Part shown: piece after piece, positions 47,886 through 60,400 of the stretch
Numbering within the stretch: position 1 is the first letter of the stretch
Layout: each line of letters begins with the position of its first letter
Assembly: GCF_002234675.1 (NCBI RefSeq)
Contig: NC_019875.2
Location: 29,137,818 to 29,201,817 of the forward strand
Reading direction: 5' to 3'
DNA: 64,000 nt
Source: Oryzias latipes
Taxonomy: Eukaryota; Chordata; Actinopteri; Beloniformes; Adrianichthyidae
Translations under genes and position numbers: made by a program
The notes under the pieces: generated by a model
Seen by the model: only the letters and a program-made list of their open reading frames with translations
Told to the model about the DNA's origin: nothing
Databases searched by the model: none

Positions 47886-48412
47886 CTGGGCTTGTTTTTC
47901 ATCTCGGGCGGGCCCCTCTTCTTTGGGTGTGGCCCTTTGCTGCCTTTCCCTCCTTGATCAGACTCCGAGGAGGTGCGGTGGCGTCCTCCGCTGACGTGAC
48001 GGTGGGGAGTACCTGACGCCTTCACAGTGGGGATGGTGTGACCCTCGTCTTGCTTTTGACCATTGGTGCGTCTGGAGTGCACACCGACAGGACCTCTAGC
48101 GTTGGGGCTCCGTGGAGAGAAGGAGGGTGGTCCACTGCCGCTGGAGGCCAGCTGCCCTTGACCGGGGCTTTCGGCTTGCATGGCCTGCAGGACGGGACTG
48201 CGACCGTAGGAGCAACCCGCCTCCACAGAGGAGCCCAGTCGCTCTTCTTCAGCGCCTGAACTCTCAGACTGGGACAGGTGGGAGCGGCGTCGCACCCTGC
48301 CAAACTGGAGGTTGTCTCCGCTGATGATTCCTCGCTCCACAGATCGAGACCCAGCTGGCCCAGCATTGTGAGGAGCCCCTTTCTGCTGACGACTTTGGTC
48401 CATCTCTCTTCT
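47886..48412 (-). CDS. Possible alternative 5' coding exon of eef1d (long isoform)
   Basis: An open frame begins with ATG at 48403, shortly after candidate acceptors (CCTCAG near 48414 and CCTCCCTCAG near 48450), and stays open to 47834. A CAG|GTTGGA donor at 47886/47885 would join two bases to the eef1d exon starting at 47399, and the frame then runs through Ser-Thr-Ser into the canonical eef1d Met. The predicted 170-180 residues are Ser/Gly/Pro/Arg-rich and look disordered, with basic clusters such as RVRRRSH. Mammalian EEF1D makes a long isoform (eEF1B-delta-L, a heat-shock transcription regulator) from an extra exon in the same position, but I see no sequence similarity to it. The donor is weak. 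It may instead be an unrelated or non-coding exon. Confidence 0.45.
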
Positions 48413-49133
48413 CTGAGGCGGGGCGTTTCAGGGACAGGACAAGAGTAACTGAGGGAGGGAGGCCTGGCTCATTAGCTCAGCATGAGGAGAGCATCATGCT
48501 GGTTAAAAGCAACATGGGGAACTTGGAACACAAAGGGAATGTGATGCTGATGATAGACCGGTTTACAAGGCTTTGGTTAGGAAATATGGTGATAAATGAA
48601 GAGAATGTCGGTAAAGGTTCTCATGACAACCGGACTGTTCTGTGAAACGTTTCAAGAGGAAGTCCAGTTGACATGACTCAATGTAAAGACAAATGAAGAG
48701 AACAAACTATTGCACCAGTGGAGTAATCTCAACTCTCACATTTGGCCAAAACACCAATAAAAAAAACCCCACAAACTTGTACATTTCCATGTTTCCTTTA
48801 TAAAACCCAGAGGTCATCCGTCAAACTGCGTTGTTTCTGCCTGAAGCAGGTGGATTCACATGCAGCTTCTGAGCGGTTTTCTGTGAAACAGAACAAGGCT
48901 AATTCTTCCAGACACAAATGTCTAATTAATGAGGAAACTGCTGTTGTATTAAAGGTGACAGGCTCCCCCTAGCAACAGCCAGTGAAGTCGACCTGGGCGG
49001 AGAAAGCGTGTCACTTTGGAAGTGAACACAACAGCCGAATGTTTTTGTTTTAACGCTGACATGTTTGCACTTTAAATCGTCTTTGGGCATGCAATCGGCT
49101 TTACAAATAAAGCTCACTTCCCTGCTGTTGGAC

Positions 49134-49560
49134 CAGGGGTGGGCAAACGACGGCCCGGGGGCCATTTGTGGCCCATTAGACTATGTAATCTGGCCCACCA
49201 AGCTGGAATAAATTATGCCAACAATCCTTATTGTTTTATTTTCCCCTCAATTCTTGTGTGTCCCTATAGATTTTGTTTTACACATTAATTTTCATGTGAT
49301 GTTTCTTCAAGTTTGTGTTTGTCCTATAGGGCCTTAAATTGAGAAAAACAAAGTCACATTTTAAACTTCAACCTTGGTCTACATAGGTGGCCAGCATCTA
49401 ACAATAAAGGCCTCCATCCGATTGGTCCAACACATAAAAGGGATTTATTTAGATAATCAAGCCAGCACAAGATTGTTTTAGTCTATTTAAGGTAACATTT
49501 TTATGATTTTTATCGCAGTTTTCACCATCTTTGGGTATTGCACCGCTTGATCTCGCGATA
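49134..49560 (+). mobile_element. hAT (Charlie-like) element fragment
   Basis: Starts CAGGGGTGGGCAAACGACGG and continues CCGGGGGCCATTTGTGGCCC, the characteristic terminal repeat of vertebrate hAT elements. The right end was not found before the TA repeat at 49664, so the copy is truncated. Confidence 0.65.
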
Positions 49561-49659
49561 ACCATCAATTTAAAAATATTAAAAATATAAAACAAACAAT
49601 ACTGCAGCATCGCCTTAAACTCAGAATCAAAGAGGCACTGCTAAAATATTTGGCACTAA

Positions 49660-49663
<4 letters not shown>

Positions 49664-49747
<84 letters not shown>

Positions 49748-49748
49748 A
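49664..49748. repeat. (TA)n microsatellite with T tract
   Basis: About 34 uninterrupted TA units followed by roughly sixteen T. Long pure TA runs form cruciforms and are length-unstable. Confidence 0.97.
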
Positions 49749-50237
49749 AGTTATTTCCACTTACATAAGTCAAAGCAGTTAAAAGCCTGTCTGAAAAAAA
49801 ACTTGTTGCCTTGTGGCTAACTTGTGATTACTGGCCTGACAGTTGAACTTTTCAGCTGCACCATCATCAGTTTGCCAATCAGAAGCAAAATAACTAAACT
49901 CAACCTTTGTTGACTAAAAGCTGCAGTTAATTTAAAGGATCACAAAATGAAAGATTCAATTATTTAAAATAAAAAAAGGACGGAAACGGGTAACAAAATA
50001 AATCACATCCCCCATTCCTTCATAACTTGACGCTTCCAAACTGAAAATTAGAATAAAAAGTTGTAACTTAGTTCTTCAAGTTTCACGGCAGTTTACGGCT
50101 TTTTTCTGACAGCCTCAACTAGTTTAGTTGACCACGTGGCGCTGAACAGCTGACGTCAGGTTAGTTTGTGGGTCTAACAAACATTAAACTTCTTAAAGTC
50201 TCCCCAACTGATGCAAATAAAACTTTACGGAACTTAC

Positions 50238-50320
50238 TTTGAGCTTTATTTGATGTTTTATGGCCCGTTGACAACTCAGCGTGCGGCCACAACCGGAATC
50301 TAACGGCAGAAGAGGACTGG
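50238..50320 (-). promoter_or_regulatory. Candidate eef1d 5' leader exon with TOP-like pyrimidine start
   Basis: On the minus strand the region reads CCTCTTTGCC and CCTCTTCTGCC at about 50320-50295, pyrimidine tracts like the 5'TOP start of translation-factor mRNAs. It continues through a CCGG-containing leader without ATG to a strong donor, AAA|GTAAGT, at 50238/50237. Splicing to 47399 (or 48412) would give the eef1d mRNA. TOP control by mTOR is established for this gene class; the exact start site here is inferred. Confidence 0.5.
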
Positions 50321-52249
50321 CAAAGAGGACGACGGGTATTCTTTCGTTTCAGAGGGGGGTGGGGGATGAGACGCTTTCGACGTATTTATAGGTATTTTAC
50401 GTCATTTTAAGAAATATAAGGACATTTCAATTCAATTAATAACCACAAAGAAACGAGCCACACGGATAAGGTTCCTGATAACACGCTGCATTTATGTGAA
50501 AAATAAAATCTACCTATAACTTGGTATGTTCCATCATGTTGTTGAACTTCATTTCCCAGAAATCCGAGCGGCGGATTTAATAAGCGACTTAGTGCCGATG
50601 AAATCAGGCGTTTTGTCATTTGAAATGTACATGAACATTAAAACAATGCAAAACTTTTTGCTATAAATAATAATAATATTAACAAATATAACAATAATAA
50701 TAATAACAACAATAATAGTAATAATTCTGTTGCTTAATGTTGTTTTCTTCTTTTTGTCTTGTTTGTCTACCATCTCACATACATTTGTTTTCCCATGTGT
50801 GCCTTTAACTTACAGCTGTATAATTGATACAAATAAATGATTGTATCTGTAGAAACTGTACATCTCCGGGTTCCACACTTTGTTGGCTTCCTTGAATCAA
50901 TTTAATCCTGTTTATAAACTCATGCAACTGAAATCTTTATTTATAAAACACTTTTCATACAATAGCTATGCAAAGAGCTTTATAGGCTTCAGGCAAAAAA
51001 ATATATATACATACATGCTTCCTAATTACCGTAAATGTGTGGATAGGCTTTCAAACATGCATTTAGTGAAATTTACACAAATAAACTTTTCCCATAGAAA
51101 CATCTGTAATAGTGAACACATATTAGACCTGAAAGACTAACAACCATATTCAAATGTCTCAGTTTCCTCTTTGGTACATGTATTTTATTACTACGAGTGT
51201 TTGCAAGCCAATCTCTTGCTCTGGTGGAGCAGTTCATGGGTGTATCCTGTGGTAAAAAAAAGGCACGTGTGTCGTCTTGTGGTTTCAAATAATCTGATTG
51301 CAGTTTCACAAATGTGGGAATGCTTATTGTGTAAAGAAAAATTTGTTTCCATTGATCCATGCCCATTTGCAGCTAAATCTACGCTAAATTGTCAAACCAT
51401 ATTATTTTTGTATTCAACCATAAAAGAGAGTTCCACACACAATGTTCCGCTGCACAGCCTGACACCACATTAAGTAAAGAACCCATCCTTGTACGGCGTC
51501 AAATGTCCAGTGAGAAAGAGGAAGGACTTTGATGATTTATTGCACACATGCTTTAAAAAAAAGCAAAAGATGCTCTAAAACATACAGTAGTCACATTAAA
51601 GTCCAGGTCTTGCTTTTGTGTTTAAATTATTATGTGGTTCTATAAAATTTTGATTTAATTTGCAGGAGACCCAATTGTTCTTAGAAGGAACAAGTAGGGA
51701 CCTTGTGTCTCGTCTGAAGCTACAGACAAAGCACAGCAGTTTTGTGCGTTTTGTTGAAAGCATCAACACATCCGCGAGCACAAATCAGGAGTATACAAGT
51801 GCAATTAAATCTGCAGGTGTGGATTTGTTCTGTAGGACTAAAAATAGGAATCCATTTTCTGACTAAATTCCACACACTTAATCAGATTTATTAATCAGAT
51901 TGTTCTACACCGACATCAATCAGAGATAAACTTTGCATAATGTCAAAATTCACATTTTTTCTGGACTTTGACAAGGTCATCACCACATTTCTGATCAAGT
52001 TCACTGTAGATTTTGTCAAGAGCTTAATTGACGTTTGATTACATTTAACTGTGGTATAACGGTGCTCACAATAAATTACGGATACTGTGAAAAACGTAGT
52101 GGAGGACATAAACATAGTGCTAGACACACCTCATTGCTCTCACTGTGTCTCACTCATTGAGGCAAAAACCAAAAAACTGTAAAAGAAAAATCTTTTTCAA
52201 TGTGGCATCAATGTCAACACTCTGGCTTATTTAGCCAGTAAGTCGTCTC
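50321..52249. other. Intergenic stretch between eef1d and the Tc1 remnant
   Basis: AT-rich with a run of AAT/ATA units at about 50665-50725. Small frames around 51171-51866 show no recognised family. This would also hold the upstream promoter of eef1d on the minus strand. Confidence 0.45.
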
Positions 52250-53110
52250 TAGTTCATCCTTCAAACAGACATGAAGACAGGACGCCGCTAAGCAGACGAG
52301 CAGCGTCACCTGGCCATAGCGCCGTCAGGTTGGTAGACAGTCAGATGTTGCAGGTGAACTTGTCTCACAGAACTACTGACAGAGTTTGGGACAGTCCCAG
52401 GAGTGGAGACCTGCCAACGACCGACCACGACCATGACCAGAACCTAAGGACCTCTGACCTCAGACATGGTTTAGCGAACGCCACACAGCTGCAGGCCCGT
52501 TTACCAGATGTGAGGGGTACTCGGCTTTGAAGACCATGTGGATAATGCAGCAGTGGTCCTGTTCACTGGTGAGTGTCGGGTCAAAGATGGTTGTCAGCGT
52601 TGCTGGAGAAGACGAGGTGAGCGAAACGCTGAGGTCAACATGATCTCCAGGGTTGACTTTGGGGGAGGAGGAGCAACAGTCTGGGCAGGCATCACCAGTC
52701 AGAGCAAAACCAATTTGGTTCTGGACGGTCCTGGCACTACACGTACTTACCTCAGAGACATCACAGAACCATCATCAACCCCCCTATTCCACCAGAACAT
52801 CCCCAACTGGATGATAATGCTCCACCACATGGTGCCAGATCTGCCACAGCTGGACTTCAGGAAGTGGGAGAGCCTCAATGACCCCTGACCTGAACCCCAT
52901 AGAGCACGTCTGGGACCAGCTGAAGCAGAGACTGGATGACCGGACCCCCAAGTGACCTGGCAGAAGTGCATGTAGGACTTGTGGAAGAGTGGAATGCCTC
53001 AGAACAACATCATGAGGCTGATGAGGAGGAGACGTCACTGTCAAGCTGTCACTGTGACAAACAATGGAATCACCTGCTATTAACATGGTTAATTTTCCTA
53101 TTTGGGGATT
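52250..53110 (+). pseudogene. Degenerate Tc1-like transposase
   Basis: The N-terminal piece (52330-52530) resembles the Tc1 linker (DRVWDSPRSGDLP for DRxRSGRP). The catalytic piece (52538-52888) has [25 protein letters not shown] and TSQSKTNLV. The third catalytic block, DLNPIEHVWDQLKQRLDDR, follows at about 52888 in another frame. The first Asp of the DDE triad is Gly (FTGECRV for FxDESRF) and the second Asp region is altered. Stops and frameshifts show a dead copy. Clear terminal repeats were not found. Confidence 0.85.
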
Positions 53111-53727
53111 ATTTTTTTTATTGTCTTAATTTTGTAGGTAATAAACAAACAAATTAAAATTGTGTTTTTCCCCTCATGTATTACTAATAATATCTAAGGA
53201 AACGTTTGTGTACTTTGTTAAAATTCAACATTGCTGAATTACTGTGAGCAGTGTGTTTTTGTTACAACACAGTCATTAGATTTGCATGTAAACTAAAATT
53301 CTGCCACTATTCACGACAAAGGGACTTGTGAAGAAGACATCTTTATTCAAATGACGCCTGTTTTGTTTTGGGATTTGAATCACAAGTTGGATTTTTTTTC
53401 CCATTAAGAAATGAATAAGCTTAAAATATGTCTTGAACATGAGCTGCTATCAAAGTTTGACTCAGCAGCTCCTAAACCGACTACGTGAACTTGAAATTAG
53501 GTCACTGTCGCTTCGTTTGGAGAGGCGTCCCCGTCGTCTGAATGGAGAGTCACTGCTTTTACGCAGCAGCAGATGTGCTGCAGCAGTTCTCCTCTCCTCC
53601 GCTCTCCTCTCCACTCCTCAAGTTTGCAGCTCACGGGGAGAATCGCGGATCTGATCCAGCTCTACTCGGCAACTGGAAGATCAAACAAGAGGAATCCGGT
53701 TTTGCCCAAACATCACCGATTGGATCA

Positions 53728-54556
53728 ATGATGGACATGTCCAGTGGGCTCAAAGGTCGACATGAGAAAGTCACGTTCCTCGTCCTGTATCTCCAGCTGT
53801 GGTCCAGCCCAATGGTGAGTGGCGTTTCCCTTCACATAAACACGTTTCCTGTAGAATCCAAGTGCTAAAGGCGCGTCAAACTGGACTAAAAGTTCTCCCT
53901 TTTGACCCCCCCTCCCTTAAAGTCGCGCCTTGTTTCTAACGAGGCACCGATCTCCTTTATTCTCAATGACCTCTCAGCTCTAATTCTGTTAACATTTTCA
54001 TCCCGGCTGTCCTTCACTGGCTATTTTGGGCATGCACCACACATGGGCAGAAAATAACCCGTCATCATTATGCTGTTGACACTAATTAGCAGTTTTCCAT
54101 CCACCTGCATCCTTCAAGGCTGTGATCAATCAAAGACGGGATCAGCGGGATCAACGAGTGGATTCGTGGGGCTGGGGGAGTTTGATTGCTTTGCGCGTGA
54201 TTTTGCCAAAGATATTCTGACAAAAGCCAACTTCTCATCAGGCTGCAGCTATTTTTAGGAACTGGATGTCAACAAGCTCACCCTCAAACGTTTGTAGTTT
54301 TTATTATTAGTATTTTTGGAATAAAGGAGTTTGAATCCCCTTTTCTCTCCATCGCGGCACACATTTACGCACAAGCTGCTGCAGGAGGAACAGCCTCACG
54401 CGGAGGAGGCTGCACAAGTCTGATGCATGTTTGCATTATATTTACAGGGAAAAGCAATCCATCCGGATTGCGCCATCATCTCCCAGCACCTGAGGGCTCG
54501 AGAGGTTTGCAGTCAGAGGAGGAGGATCGAGGTGCAAAACCAAAGCGACCACAGCG
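53728..54556 (+). CDS. First two coding exons of a putative class B1 (secretin-family) GPCR, GHRH/VIP receptor-like; continues beyond window
   Basis: Exon 1 (53728-53814, 29 codons) ends ATG|GTGAGT and encodes a short basic start, then a hydrophobic run (VTFLVLYLQLW), like a signal peptide. Exon 2 (54448-54556; acceptor TTTACAG, donor GCG|GTGAGT) joins in frame and encodes IHPDC, then exactly twelve residues (AIISQHLRAREV), then Cys, ending DHS plus one base. Human GHRHR begins HPEC-x12-C (DFITQL...), and VIPR2 has IHPEC-x12-C with the same spacing, with the exon boundary just before the next Cys. That pattern marks the first extracellular exon of secretin-family receptors. The following exons (WDN..CW motif) were not found in the remaining 9.4 kb, so the next intron would be long and contain the GGAT satellite. 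Similarity is short, so the call is tentative; the frame is open up to 53542, so the start could be earlier. Confidence 0.5.
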
Positions 54557-57470
54557 GTGAGTCCGCGCGTGCTGCCCCTGCTGCGTCTCAGTTACGCACT
54601 AATGCAGCCTCAATGAAGCTACAATACTCTCATCTGGATGCGTGAAAGCACATTTACATACATAAATTTGCTAATATGCCCTCTGGAATGATAAAGAATG
54701 GGGGCATTTTAAATCAAATAAATTGAAATGAAACTCATTTTGGACAAACGTCATTTTAAATGGTTTATGTGTCCTGTACTGTGCTTAATAGGTCTATTTA
54801 TGCTTGAGAGTAATATTAATTGAATTATTCAAACTTATTAGCCTTAATTTGATGTATGTGTCGTTTTTAGTTTAAATTTTTGTTTTTATTGCTTGAAATA
54901 AACCATTTCCAAATCTGAAATTAGGATATTTTCAATGCAAATACGTTTTCACCAATCCAGCAGTTGACCATTAGGGTTTTTCAGACTATCATTCAACAAA
55001 TTTATATGTTTTATTTGACACGTTTTTACTTTTTTAAAAATTATTTTTTAGCTTTTTCTGTAATAATATCACTCTCTTAGACAGGAAAAATATAGTTTAA
55101 TGAATCTTTAAAACCGGCAGTAAGGCAAAAATATTTGCGGATAATTTCATAAAACAAAAACAAAAAAGATATTTTAAAGATCACGTAAAAATGGGTTAGA
55201 GGTTTCACTTTACTGTGCACTGTTCCACTTAAATCAACTAAAACCAGTTTTGTTCACTTCAGAACATTGATTGTTTTCTTCAAGCAGCATTTTAACTGAC
55301 ATCCTGATGTTCTAATGAACAAACTGCTTAAAAACTAGCTGAGTTTCTTGTAAAATTAGTTTGCTGAACAACAAAAAGGCTCAGTTTGTGAATTTTTTGT
55401 GGTTTTACTCTCACTTTTAGTGGATTTGTCATCATGTATGAAAAGCTAAACACAGTTGTTTTGATCATGGTTGGGTTTTTAGTGACCCTTAAGACATAAA
55501 TTGACAAAATGTCAGTCAAAGTTTTGAGAAATGACTGTGTTTTTGCATATTTTCTGCACGATTCTCATAGACATGCAGTGAAACCTGCTTGTCCTTCACA
55601 TCAGACACATAGATGTCGTCGAAAAAAGGGGAAAATCTGACATTTCAGGCTGAAATGTCTCCAAAACAACCCGTCTTTTTTATTTTATTTTTTATCTTTA
55701 TTAGAAATTCTTCTCCAACAACAACAACAACAAGGTGCGATCAGATCCCCGCTGGGAGAGTGTGGGGACTTGAACATTTCCAGACTAATTTGATATTAAC
55801 GAATGCTGAAGCTGCTTAGCACTCAGGTAAAAAGCTGTCATCCCGGTGCCACGGTGCAGATAAATTACTGTTGATTAATTTGGCTGTCGAAGTCTAGGCG
55901 TGTTTAGACGGCGATGCCAGCAGTGCAGGTCATGTGTGATCACGCAGAGCAGGAAACTCATGTGGGGCTTCTCAAATTATACCTATCAGTGACTCTTGTT
56001 TGTAATTAGCTCCATTGAATCCCCTTTGATTCATAAAAATGCATCCCCTTTTAGTGGCTAAACGAAAATTCCGGATTGGACATGGGAAGTCTAGAACGGG
56101 TTAATGTAGACGGTGAGTGTGTAATTAATGAAAACATGCCTCTGTTCTCTTCTAAGCAAAGCTCACATTGTCTTTGTCTCAAAGTCATTTCCTACATGTA
56201 GGAAAACCTTGTTAATCTTAAATGAGGTGACTGACATTCAAGTGCAAAGTGTAGCTTTCCCCAGAGCCAACCAGAGCCCAGGAATAGAGACAGTGGAGTG
56301 GAGGGAAGAAAGTAATCAGAAAGATACGTTTGAACTGAATAATCACCTTCTTGACAAGTCATTTCAGGTAATCTCTGAAGGTTTTGTCACGCAGGGAATG
56401 GGAGATTTTTTCTTTTTTTTCCCTCCCGAGATGTCGAAGGTTTCATGTAGTTTTGAACTTGAAGATGTCAGTCCAAAAGAAGCTTGTATGAACTTCCATA
56501 ATTTATGAGTTTTGCTGTTTTTCTGAAGGAGACGGGAAGCTGAAGTGTGCTGAAAAGCTTGCATGACTCCAATTCCGGATTGTGAGTTTGAAAAACATTT
56601 TTTTAGGTGTAAACTCCAACACTTCACAAACCATACAAGGTTCATTTAGAGGAAAAAACAAAGTTTAATCCTTTTAAAATGCAAATAAAGATTGGATGGC
56701 TCACAAACCGCTGGGTAAAGATTTGATGTTAATAAGGCAACAAATTTAGATGTAATATTCAGGCATTGCTATAAGACTATATTACACAAAAGGCTGTATA
56801 TTCAGATATGACAAGCATCACTTGTCATTTTGGAAAATAGAGTTTACATGTAGCTATACATTATTTTTTATACGATTGAAATGTGTTTAATTTCTCAGCT
56901 AGATCTGCTTTGTCTGTCAGCCAAACTTTTCCTCTTTTTATTTACGTTACTTCGTTAAAAAAAAGTTCCTGAAGTCTTGAAGACGATCAAAAACCACAAA
57001 AAAGAGAAAATTTACACTCTGACTTTCTGCACACAAGCTTAACAGGTAGATAATTAAGAGTTAGATCTTCTCATTTACTTTTACGAACTGCTTCACTTAA
57101 TTCCACTTAATTCACCATCAACTTGAACAGAAATTAGATGGAAGAATATTTCTACTGATATATGTCTAGTAAGGTTTATTTATTAACTTATCTGGTTATT
57201 TATATCTGTTTCAGTTTTGATTGATTTTGTTCCTTTAACATTTTTAACTCCAATGTTTTCCTCCACGTCATTGATTGGGCCTTCTTAGTGGACAAGAACG
57301 CTGCAGTGGGATCTCCCGTGTTTGGCTTTTTGTTTGGATCTGGGGGTCCTGTGGTAGCGTATTCTGTGTACTTGGGTGGAGGGTAACTGGTGTGGACAGG
57401 TCCCAAAATTATAATTTCCCCACTTCAGTGCAAAGCCAGATTTCTATTTTGCATCAAATGAGTAGAAGAA
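54557..57470. other. Presumed intron of the class B1 GPCR-like gene
   Basis: No exon with the expected WDNxxCW motif was found. Frames such as 56128-56508 show no domain. AT-rich sequence leads into the satellite. Confidence 0.4.
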
Positions 57471-60400
57471 GATGGATGGATGGATGGATGGATGGATGGA
57501 TGGATGGATGATGGATGGATAATGGATGGATGGATGGATGGAAGATGGATCGATGGATGGATGGATGGATAATGGATGGATGGATGGATGGATGTAGGGA
57601 TGGATGGATGGACGATGGATGATGGATGGATGGATGATGGATGGATGGATGATGGATGGATGATGGATGGATGATAGATGGGTGATGGATGGAGGATGAA
57701 TGTAGGGATGGATGGATGGCTAAACGATAGATGGATGGATGGATGGATAATGGATGGGTGATGGATGGATGGATGGATGGATGGATGGATGATGGATGGA
57801 TAATGGATGGATGGATGGATGGAAGATGGATCGATGGATGGATGGATGGATAATGGATGGATGGATGGATGGATGTAGGGATGGATGGATGGACGATGGA
57901 TGATGGATGGATGGATGATGGATGGATGGATGATGGATGGATGATGGATGGATGATAGATGGGTGATGGATGGAGGATGAATGTAGGGATGGATGGATGG
58001 CTAAACGATAGATGGATGGATGGATGGATGATGGATGGGTGATGGATGGATGGATGATGGATTGGTGGATGGATGATTGATGGATGGATGATTGATGGAT
58101 AAATGAATGGATGGACCATGGATGTATAAATGGATGGATGGATGCATGGATGAATGGATGGATGGATAAATGGATGGACAATGGATAGATGGATGAATGA
58201 ATGAATGAATGAATGGATGGATGGATGGATGGATGGACGATGGATGGATGGATGGATAAATGGATAAATTGATGGGTGATGGATGATGAATGAATGGATG
58301 ATGGATGGATGATCAATGGACGATGGATGATGGATGGATGGATGGATGGATGGATAAATGGATGAATGGATGGATGATGGATGGATGAATGGATGATGGA
58401 TGGATGGATGGATGGATAAATGGATGAATGGATGGATGATGGATGGATGAATGGATGGATGGCTGGGCGATAGATGGATGGATGATGGATGGATTCATGG
58501 ATGGATGGATGATGGATGGATGATAGATGGGTGATGGATGGATGATGAATGTAGGGATGGATGGATGGCTAAACGATAGATGGGTGGATGGATGGATGGA
58601 TGATGGATGGGTGATGGATGGATGATAAATGGGTGATGGATGGAAGATGAATGTAGGGATGGATGGATGGCTAAACGATAGATGGATGGATGGATGGATG
58701 ATGGATGGGTGATGGATGGATGGATGGATGATGGATTGGTGGATGGATGATTGATGGATGGATGATTGATGGATAGATGAATGGATGGACCATGGATGTA
58801 TAAATGGATGGATGGATGCATGGATGAATGGATGGATGGATAAATGGATGGACAATGGATAGATGGATGAATGAATGAATGAATGAATGGATGGATGGAT
58901 GGATGGATGGACGATGGATGGATGGATGGATAAATGGATAAATTGATGGGTGATGGATGATGAATGAATGGATGATGGATGGATGATGAATGGACGATGG
59001 ATGATGGATGGATGGATGGATGGATAAATGGATGAATGGATGGATGATGGATGGATGAATGGATGATGGATGGATGGATGGATGGATAAATGGATGAATG
59101 GATGGATGATGGATGGATGAATGGATGGATGGCTGGGCGATAGATGGATGGATGATGGATGGATTCATGGATGGATGGATGATGGATGGATGATAGATGG
59201 GTGATGGATGGATGATGAATGTAGGGATGGATGGATGGCTAAACGATAGATGGATGGATGGATGGATGAATGTAGGGATGGGTGATGGATGGATGATACA
59301 TGGGTGATGGATGGAGGATGAATGTAGGGATGGATGGATGGCTAAACGATAGATGGATGGATGGATGGATGATGGATGGGTGATGGATGGATGGATGATG
59401 GATTGGTGGATGGATGATTGATGGATAGATGAATGGATGGACCATGGATGTATAAATGGATGGATGGATGATGGATGAATGGATGGATGGATAAATGGAT
59501 AGACAATGGATAGATGGATGAATGAATGAATGAATGAATGAATGAATGAATGAATGAATGAATGAATGAATGAATGAATGGATGGATGGATGGATGGACG
59601 ATGGATGGATGGATGGATAAATGGATGAATTGATGGGTGATGGATGATGAATGAATGGATGATGGATGGATGATGAATGGACGATGGATGATGGATGGAT
59701 GGATGGATGGATAAATGGATGAATGGATGGATGATGGATGGATGAATGGATGATGGATGGATGGATGGATACATGGATGAATGGATGGATGATGGATGGA
59801 TGAATGGATGGATGGCTGGGCGATAAATGGATGGATGATGGATGGATGATGGATGGATTCATGGATGGATGGATGATGGATGGATGATAGATGGGTGATG
59901 GATGGATGATGAATGTAGGGATGGATGGATGGCTAAACGATTGATGGATGGATGGATGGATGGATGATGGATGGGTGATGGATGGATGGATGATGGATTG
60001 GTGGATGGATGGATGGCTGGGCGATAAATGGATGGATGATGGATGGATGATGGATGGATTCATGGATGGATGGATGATGGATGGATGATAGATGGGTGAT
60101 GGATGGATGATGAATGTAGGGATGGATGGATGGCTAAACGATTGATGGATGGATGGATGGATGGATGATGGATGGGTGATGGATGGATGGATGATGGATT
60201 GGTGGATGGATGATTGATGGATGGATGAATGGATGGATGATGGATGGATGGATGGATAAATGGATGAATGGATGGATGATGGATGGATGGATGGATAAAT
60301 GGATGAGTGGATGGATGATGGATGGATGGATGGATGGATGGATGGATGATGAATAGATGGACAATGGATGGATGGATGATGGATGGATGAATGGATGGAT

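Noticed and set aside
47517-47957. Plus-strand 146-codon frame opposite the eef1d upstream exon
   Set aside because: No domain, composition unlike coding sequence, and no splice logic; it overlaps the better supported minus-strand exon only in part.
56128-56508. 126-codon plus-strand frame considered as a third exon of the GPCR-like gene
   Set aside because: It lacks the WDNxxCW motif and Cys pattern of the family, and contains a poly-Phe run from a T tract.
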